A stretch of DNA of 64,000 bases from Streptomonospora alba (GTDB taxonomy: Bacteria; Actinomycetota; Actinomycetes; Streptosporangiales; Streptosporangiaceae), in assembly GCF_000826685.1 (NCBI RefSeq), contig NZ_JROO01000045.1:62001-126000 (forward strand). The letters run 5' to 3'. Under the pieces are notes generated by a model. That model was not told the DNA's origin. It was given only the letters and a program-made list of their open reading frames with translations, and searched no databases. The position numbers and the translations under genes were made by a program. This document shows, piece after piece, positions 59,189 to 64,000 of this stretch; position 1 is the first letter of the stretch, and every line of letters begins with the position of its first letter.

Positions 59189-60532
59189 ATGGCCGAAGAC
59201 GACGCCGGCGTGGAGCTGACCGAGCTGGTCGAAGCCAACGACCTCACCGGCATCCGGTTGTGGCTGGCCGAGCACCAGCCCTACGAGATCGCCGACGAAC
59301 TCGAGCGCATGCCCAGCCACACCGCTCTGGTGCCCTTCCGGTTGCTGGACAAGGACCGCGAGCTGGAGGTGTTCGAAGGGCTCGACCCGGTCCACCAGCA
59401 GGAGATCCTGCTCGGGCTGCGCGACGCGGCCTTCCACGAGCTGCTGGAGTCGATGGACCCCGACGACAGGGCGCGGCTGATCGGCGAGGCCCCCGCGAAG
59501 ATCGCCACCCGCGCCCTGGCCGGTCTCAGCCCGGCTCAGCGCAAGATGACGGCGGCTCTGCTGGGCTATCCCGAAGGCTCGGTCGGGCGCTACATGACGC
59601 CCGAGACCGTCGTCCTGCACCGCGATCTGACGGTCGGCCGCGCGCTGGAGGTGGTGCGGGCCAAGGGCGCCGACGCCGAGACCGTCTACACCCTGCCCGT
59701 GGTCGACGACGGCCGCCGCCTCGCCGGCACCGTACAGTTGAGCGATCTGGTGGTCAGCGACGACGACAGCCTGGTCAAGGACATCGTCGACGTGCTCGTT
59801 CCGCGGGTGAGCGCCACCGAGCCGGCCGAGGAGTCGGCACGGCTGATGCAGCAGGCCAACATGGTCGCGATGCCGGTGGTCGACTCCGAGGAGCGCTTCG
59901 TCGGGCTGCTGACCTTCGACGACGCGCTCGAACTGATCGAGGCGGCCGACTCCGAGGACATCGCCCGCCAGTCCGGCGCCAGCCCGGTGGCCGGACACTA
60001 CGTCGCCGCCGGTGTCGTGCGTCTGGCGCGGGCACGCTCAGTGTGGCTCCTGCTGCTCATCGTCGCGGCCACGCTGACGGTCAACGTGATGCAGGGCTTC
60101 GAGGCGACGCTGGAGCAGGTGACCGCGCTCGCGCTGTTCGTGCCGATGCTCACCGGTACCGGCGGCAACGTCGGCTCCCAGTCGGCCACCGCGATCGTGC
60201 GCGCCCTGGCGGTCGGCGAGGTGCGCCTGCGCGACCTGCCCAAGGTGGCCTGGAAGGAGTCGCGGGTGGGCCTCCTGCTGGGGCTGATGCTCGCCTGCGT
60301 CGCGATGGTCATCGGCACTGCGCTGGTGGGTACGCTCATCGCCGTGGTCGTGGCGGCCTCGGTGATCGCCATCTGCACCTGGGCGGCCGTCATCGGCAGC
60401 ACCATGCCGCTGCTGGCCCGCCGGGTGGGGGTCGATCCCGCGGTGGTCTCGGCCCCGCTGGTCTCCACCCTCGTCGACGCCACCGGGCTGCTGATCTACT
60501 TCACCATCGCGCGGCTCGTCCTGGGTGTGTGA
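59189..60532 (+). CDS. mgtE: Magnesium transporter MgtE
   Basis: The 447-residue protein has the MgtE N domain (residues about 1-120), a tandem CBS pair (GRYMTPETVVLHRDLTVGRAL near 132; a second CBS ending near 260) and five transmembrane helices to the end, including the GTGGNVGSQSATAIVRAL pore segment. It is a gated Mg2+ channel in the cytoplasmic membrane, closed when Mg2+ binds the N and CBS domains. The ATG at 59189 has AGGAGGGGG 8 nt upstream. No magnesium riboswitch is recognised in the 140-bp leader region. Confidence 0.95.
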   Translation: MAEDDAGVELTELVEANDLTGIRLWLAEHQPYEIADELERMPSHTALVPFRLLDKDRELEVFEGLDPVHQQEILLGLRDAAFHELLESMDPDDRARLIGEAPAKIATRALAGLSPAQRKMTAALLGYPEGSVGRYMTPETVVLHRDLTVGRALEVVRAKGADAETVYTLPVVDDGRRLAGTVQLSDLVVSDDDSLVKDIVDVLVPRVSATEPAEESARLMQQANMVAMPVVDSEERFVGLLTFDDALELIEAADSEDIARQSGASPVAGHYVAAGVVRLARARSVWLLLLIVAATLTVNVMQGFEATLEQVTALALFVPMLTGTGGNVGSQSATAIVRALAVGEVRLRDLPKVAWKESRVGLLLGLMLACVAMVIGTALVGTLIAVVVAASVIAICTWAAVIGSTMPLLARRVGVDPAVVSAPLVSTLVDATGLLIYFTIARLVLGV

Positions 60533-60693
60533 GGCGGCCCGCGGGCAGCCGCGGCCGGGTGGGCCCGACGCGGTTTCGCCTTCTGTCGCGAGCTGCGACG
60601 GAACGCTCACCGAAGGTATAGGTGGCCCCTCAGCGGGTATCGCGATGGGCGAACGAAGAACCGCGCGACGTGTCCGAAACGGGGGTGGGAGAC

Positions 60694-60921
60694 ATGTCCG
60701 AGGGAAGCGCCTTCGACAAGATCAAGAACAAGGTCGGAGAGCACAGCGAGAAGGTCGAACAGGGCGTCGACAAGCTGAAGGACTTCGCCAAGGAGAAGAC
60801 CGGCGGCAAGTACGACGAGAAGATCGACCAGGCCGGCGACAAGGCCACCGACTACGTCTCCGGAGACCAGGGGGACGACCAGCAGGACCAGGGCGGCTCC
60901 GGCGAGCAGGGCAGGCCCTAG
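60694..60921 (+). CDS. MT0933-like antitoxin-family protein
   Basis: The 75-residue, highly charged protein reads AFDKIKNKVGEHSEKVEQGVDKLKDF and KTGGKYDEKIDQAGDKATDYV, the typical repeats of the actinobacterial MT0933-like antitoxin family (helical, Lys/Asp-rich). An acidic Gln/Gly tail follows. The ATG at 60694 has a GGGGGTGGGAG site. No toxin candidate is next to it: upstream is mgtE, downstream a convergent ABC ATPase. A stress-protein role is as plausible as toxin control. Confidence 0.82.
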   Translation: MSEGSAFDKIKNKVGEHSEKVEQGVDKLKDFAKEKTGGKYDEKIDQAGDKATDYVSGDQGDDQQDQGGSGEQGRP

Positions 60922-60949
60922 CGCCTGCCGCTCTCCGCGATCGCGGTTA

Positions 60950-60988
60950 CGGCGGCCGCGGACCGTGATGGACGGTCCGCGGCCGCCG
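60950..60988. terminator. Bidirectional terminator, 17-bp perfect stem
   Basis: CGGCGGCCGCGGACCGT (60950-60966) pairs perfectly with ACGGTCCGCGGCCGCCG (60972-60988) over a GATGG loop. It lies between two convergent stops at 60921 and 61016. Confidence 0.7.
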
Positions 60989-61015
60989 CGTCGTGTGTCC
61001 GGGGTGTTCGGAGGT

Positions 61016-61819
61016 TCAGGCGGAGGTGCCGTCGGTCCGCGCGCTCCACCTGCCGTTGCGGCGCTCGATGGCGATGGGGTGGTCGAAGCACGCGGTGACC
61101 GGCTTGCTCTGCAGCGTCTCCTGCGCCTCGCCGGCGGCGACGACCTGGCCCGCGCGCAGCAGCAGGGCGTGCGTGGTCGAGGCGGGCAGCTCCTCCAGGT
61201 GGTGGGTGACCAAGACGGTGGCCAGCGTGGGATGCTCGCGGCGCAGGTCGTCCAGCGCGGTGAGGAGTTGCTCGCGGGCGGCGACGTCGAGCCCCGCGGC
61301 CGGCTCGTCCAGGAGCAGCAGCCGCGGTTCGGGCATCAGCGCGCGGGCGATCAGGAAGCGGCCGCGCTCGCCCTGGGACAGGGTCGGCCACGTGTCGTCG
61401 CGCAGAGCCTCGACGCCCATCATGGCCATCAGCCGCTCGGAGCGGGCCTCCTCCGCGGGCGCGGGACGCCATCGCGGTGGAATCTCGATCGTGCCCGTGG
61501 CGCCCGTCAGCACGATGGCGCGGCCGGACAGCGCCGAGCGCAGGTCGTGGCGCGGGTCCACGTGACCGATGTGCCGGCGCAGCTCGCGGAGGTCGGTGCG
61601 GCCGAGGCGGCGGCCCAGCACCTCGACGGTGCCGCGGGTGGGGTGCTGTTCGGCGCTGAGCAGGCTGAGCAGCGTGCTCTTGCCCGCGCCGTTGGGCCCG
61701 AGGAGCGCCCAGTGCTCTCCGGGGCGCACGACCATGCTCACCTGGTCGAGGAGTTTCTTGCCGGAGCGGACGACGTCGACGCCTTCGGCACTCAGGATGG
61801 GCGCGGTCGGGGAGGTCAC
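61016..61819 (-). CDS. Stand-alone ABC transporter ATPase
   Basis: The 267-residue protein is an ABC ATPase with Walker A GPNGAGKST near residue 40, signature LSQGERGRF and Walker B LLLLDEPAAGLD near 165. The LSQGE signature and EPAAGLD are like YlmA/ModF-type cytoplasmic ATPases of unknown partner. No permease or binding protein gene is adjacent. A GTG start at 61819 has no ribosome site, and TACTGT lies 6 nt upstream, so the mRNA is probably leaderless. The frame further upstream is Arg/Pro-rich and not coding. Confidence 0.9.
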   Translation of the reverse strand: MTSPTAPILSAEGVDVVRSGKKLLDQVSMVVRPGEHWALLGPNGAGKSTLLSLLSAEQHPTRGTVEVLGRRLGRTDLRELRRHIGHVDPRHDLRSALSGRAIVLTGATGTIEIPPRWRPAPAEEARSERLMAMMGVEALRDDTWPTLSQGERGRFLIARALMPEPRLLLLDEPAAGLDVAAREQLLTALDDLRREHPTLATVLVTHHLEELPASTTHALLLRAGQVVAAGEAQETLQSKPVTACFDHPIAIERRNGRWSARTDGTSA

Positions 61820-61825
61820 CGGTCC

Positions 61826-61831
61826 ACAGTA
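61826..61831 (-). promoter_or_regulatory. Candidate -10 for a leaderless ABC ATPase transcript
   Basis: Minus-strand TACTGT lies 6 nt before the GTG at 61819. Confidence 0.5.
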
Positions 61832-61978
61832 GCGGCACGTCGGCGATCGCGGGCGAGGAGGGGAGCGACGTGACGTCTGTCTGAATTGCCTGGATACCGT
61901 GGTGTCCAGTGCCGCGCCTCGCGAACCGCCGCGCAGCGCGGGAGAACGCCGCAGCCGGCCGTGGAGGAGTAGACACCG

Positions 61979-62428
61979 GTGACCCCGCCAGGCCGACCCT
62001 GCCGACTCGTCGTGTGCCGCGGATGCTGCTGCGGCACGGCGAAGAAGCGGCCCGGCGTCGACCACGAAGGGCAGCTGGAACGGCTTCGCGGTCTGCGTGA
62101 CGGCGACGGCCGCGAGGTGCCGGTGCGTACCAGCACGTGCCTGGGGATCTGCTTCCAGGCCAACGTCGTCGTCGTGCAGCCCTCGTCCGCGGGGCGCGAA
62201 CGCGGTGGGCGCCCCGTCTGGATCGGCGGGTTCACCGAGGACCGGCTGATCGACGATCTCGACACGTGGGTCCACGACGGCGGCCCCGGCGCCGCCCCGC
62301 TGCCCGAGTCCCTGGCCGAGCGCGTCACGTCCAAGGACGCCGAGAAGCCCAAGAAGGACAAGAAAGCCAAGAAGGGCAAGAAGGAGAAGAAGGAGAAGAA
62401 GGAGAAGAAGAAGTCCGGAAGGCCGTGA
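61979..62428 (+). CDS. Thioredoxin-like [2Fe-2S] ferredoxin with lysine-rich tail
   Basis: The 149-residue protein has a thioredoxin-like ferredoxin core: VCRGCCCGTAKKRPG near residue 12 and TSTCLGICFQANVVVVQP near 52, giving the cysteines for a [2Fe-2S] cluster, then WIGGFTEDRLIDDLDTWV. Residues from about 118 onward are almost only Lys and Glu (KKDKKAKKGKK...), an unusual basic tail. The GTG start at 61979 has GGAGGAG 9 nt upstream. It is divergent from the ABC ATPase gene and converges with the MFS exporter gene. Confidence 0.85.
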   Translation: MTPPGRPCRLVVCRGCCCGTAKKRPGVDHEGQLERLRGLRDGDGREVPVRTSTCLGICFQANVVVVQPSSAGRERGGRPVWIGGFTEDRLIDDLDTWVHDGGPGAAPLPESLAERVTSKDAEKPKKDKKAKKGKKEKKEKKEKKKSGRP

Positions 62429-62510
62429 CCGGAAGCCCCGCCCCGCTGACTGCGGCGAGCGGTGCCCGCACTCCGGAGCCGCGCTTGCGCCCCGCCTCGC
62501 CCACCGGCGC

Positions 62511-62551
62511 CCGGGGCCGCCGCGGACCCGTCCTGCGGGCGGCGGCCCCGG
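62511..62551. terminator. Bidirectional terminator between the ferredoxin and exporter genes
   Basis: CCGGGGCCGCCGC (62511-62523) pairs perfectly with GCGGCGGCCCCGG (62539-62551) over a 15-nt loop, 7 nt from the exporter stop. Confidence 0.65.
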
Positions 62552-62557
62552 CGGCGA

Positions 62558-64000
62558 CTACTCGGCGGCCGGTGCCCCCGCGGGTTTCGGGCTGTCGCCC
62601 GTGCCCTCCTGCGTGTCGTCCGCGCTCGCGCCGACCGTCGTCGCCAGCGGCTTCTCCCGGATGAAGAACGCCAGTACGAACCCGGCAAGCACGATCGGCA
62701 CGCCGTAGAGGAAGATCGGCGGCAGCGCGTCGGCGAATGCGTGCACGATCAGCTGCTGGGCCTGGTCGGGCATCCGCTCCAGCATTTCCGGTGTCAGCGA
62801 GCTCAGTCCCGCCTCGCCGCCCTCTACCTGCAGTCGCGCCCCGGCGCCGGCGGGCAGGTCGGCCATCTCGTCGTTGAGCCGGTTGATGAAGATCGAGCCG
62901 AACACCGCGATGCCGAACGACGCGCCGATCTGGCGGAAGTAGTTGGTGGCCGAGGTCGCCGTGCCCAGGTAGCGCCGCGGCGCCGAGTTCTGCACGATCA
63001 GCACCAGGTTCTGCATCACCATGCCCACGCCCAGGCCGAGCACCAGCATGGCCGTCGCGTTGTAGAGATAGGTGGTGTCGGCGTCCATCCGCGAAAGCAG
63101 CGTCAAGCCGGCCATGATGACCGCGGTTCCCACGATCGGCCAGACCTTGTAGCGCCCGGTCCTGCTGATGATGCGGCCGGTGGTGATGGTCGCCGTGAGC
63201 ATGCCCGCGACCATCGGGACCATCCGCAGGCCCGACTCGGTGGCGCTGGCGCCGCCGACCATCTGCAAGAACGTCGGCAGGTAGGACACCGTGGAGAACA
63301 TGGCGATGCCCACGGTGATGCCGACCAGCGAGGTCAGCACGAACTCTCGGTCGGCGAACAGGCGCAGCGGGATGATGGGTTCGGCGGCGTAGCGCTCGGC
63401 GACGACGAACAGCGCAGCGGCGGCCGCGGCGCCGGCTCCCAGACCGATGATCACTCCGCTGGACCAGTCGTAGTCGGTGCCGCCCCAACTGGTGACCAGC
63501 ACCATGCACACGCTGGCTGTGGCGAGCATCAGCGTTCCGAGGTAGTCCAGCTTGGGGCGGGGGCCCGACGGCCGGGGCAGCTGCAGCACGATGCTGGTGA
63601 CCAGCAGCGCGGCGGCGCCCAGCGGCAGGTTGATGTAGAAGATCCACCGCCAGGAGAGGTGGTCGGTGAAGACTCCGCCCAGGAGCGGGCCCGCCACCGA
63701 GGCCAGGCCGAACACGCCGCCGATGAGGCCCATGTAGCGGCCGCGCTCACGGGCCGAGACGACGTCGGCGATGATGGCCTGCGCGCTGATCATCAGCCCG
63801 CCTCCGCCGATGCCCTGCAGGGCGCGGAAGAGGATGAGCTGGGTCATGTCCTGGGCGAGGCCGCACAGCACCGACCCCAGCAGGAACACGAGAATGGCGA
63901 ATTGGAAGACGACCTTGCGCCCGAAGAGGTCGCCGGCCTTCCCGTAGATCGGCATGCCGACGGTGGCGGCGAGCATGTAGGCCGTGACCACCCAGGAGAG
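62558..64000 (-). CDS. DHA2-type MFS multidrug exporter, N-terminus cut by window edge
   Basis: At least 480 codons are open to the window edge. The first visible residues (WVVTAYML) belong to helix 2, so only about 40-60 N-terminal residues are missing. Features are the KAGDLFGRKVVF loop, ALQGIGGGGLM, the WRWIFYINLPLG segment typical of the 14-helix EmrB/QacA group, and an acidic C-terminal tail. Members export drugs or natural products by proton antiport. A regulator gene would be expected upstream, outside the window. Confidence 0.93.
   Translation of the reverse strand, partial: LSWVVTAYMLAATVGMPIYGKAGDLFGRKVVFQFAILVFLLGSVLCGLAQDMTQLILFRALQGIGGGGLMISAQAIIADVVSARERGRYMGLIGGVFGLASVAGPLLGGVFTDHLSWRWIFYINLPLGAAALLVTSIVLQLPRPSGPRPKLDYLGTLMLATASVCMVLVTSWGGTDYDWSSGVIIGLGAGAAAAAALFVVAERYAAEPIIPLRLFADREFVLTSLVGITVGIAMFSTVSYLPTFLQMVGGASATESGLRMVPMVAGMLTATITTGRIISRTGRYKVWPIVGTAVIMAGLTLLSRMDADTTYLYNATAMLVLGLGVGMVMQNLVLIVQNSAPRRYLGTATSATNYFRQIGASFGIAVFGSIFINRLNDEMADLPAGAGARLQVEGGEAGLSSLTPEMLERMPDQAQQLIVHAFADALPPIFLYGVPIVLAGFVLAFFIREKPLATTVGASADDTQEGTGDSPKPAGAPAAE

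Noticed and set aside
60694-60921. Complete toxin-antitoxin module
   Set aside because: Only the antitoxin-like gene is present; neighbouring frames show no toxin family features.

Overview
The window is very GC-rich, with dense gene packing, frequent GTG starts, GTGA/ATGA stop-start overlaps and many apparently leaderless genes. This points to a filamentous actinobacterium, most likely of the Nocardiopsaceae/Streptosporangiales type. That placement is inferred from gene content and style, not from a marker gene. No rRNA, tRNA, CRISPR array, prophage or intact insertion sequence was seen.

Region 1 (about 1-24.8 kb) is a large cobalamin (vitamin B12) biosynthesis and cobalt-uptake locus behind a truncated amidase gene at the left edge. 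In order: a cobalamin riboswitch, a fused chelatase ATPase/VWA gene and cobO; a divergent cobB plus coupled acetyltransferase; an operon cobI-cobM-cbiD-GNAT-cobL(cbiET)-cbiG/cobJ; a cobalt ECF transporter cbiM-cbiN-cbiQ-cbiO on the minus strand behind a second cobalamin riboswitch; a 2x[4Fe-4S] ferredoxin with cobH; cbiX-cobC; a bluB-cobT fusion; and a CysG-like siroheme/precorrin-2 gene. CbiX, CbiD and CbiG with no CobG or CobF indicate the early-cobalt (anaerobic-type) route. BluB uses O2, so the lower ligand is made aerobically. cobK/cbiJ, cobN, cobQ, cbiB, cobU and cobS are not in the window.

Region 2 (24.8-34.7 kb) starts with two dynamin-like GTPases translationally coupled to the CysG-like gene, then a membrane GGDEF diguanylate cyclase with a BldD-like palindrome at its promoter, a DUF4192 protein, the ribosome-associated ABC-F protein EttA and a group II truncated haemoglobin.

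Region 3 (34.7-47.7 kb) is mixed metabolism: a RanBP2-type zinc-finger protein, an MFS transporter, a Tat-exported GH11 xylanase with candidate operators, a thioesterase, a prolyl oligopeptidase, a 39-residue ORF coupled to an HNH endonuclease, a FmdB zinc ribbon, ilvD, a NERD-domain protein, an amidase and an MFS transporter.

Region 4 (47.8-64 kb) holds malQ, pepN, a Rv2466c-like thioredoxin-fold protein, two very small conserved-looking proteins, an aldehyde dehydrogenase, rpiB, an Eis-like acetyltransferase, a SpoIIE-type phosphatase, mgtE, an MT0933-like antitoxin, a lone ABC ATPase, a thioredoxin-like [2Fe-2S] ferredoxin with a lysine tail, and a DHA2-type MFS exporter cut by the right edge.

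Two architectural themes recur. Convergent or terminal gene ends carry long, often perfect GC-rich hairpins without a U-tract. Many starts lack a Shine-Dalgarno and have a TAnnnT hexamer 5-9 nt upstream, as expected for leaderless mRNAs.
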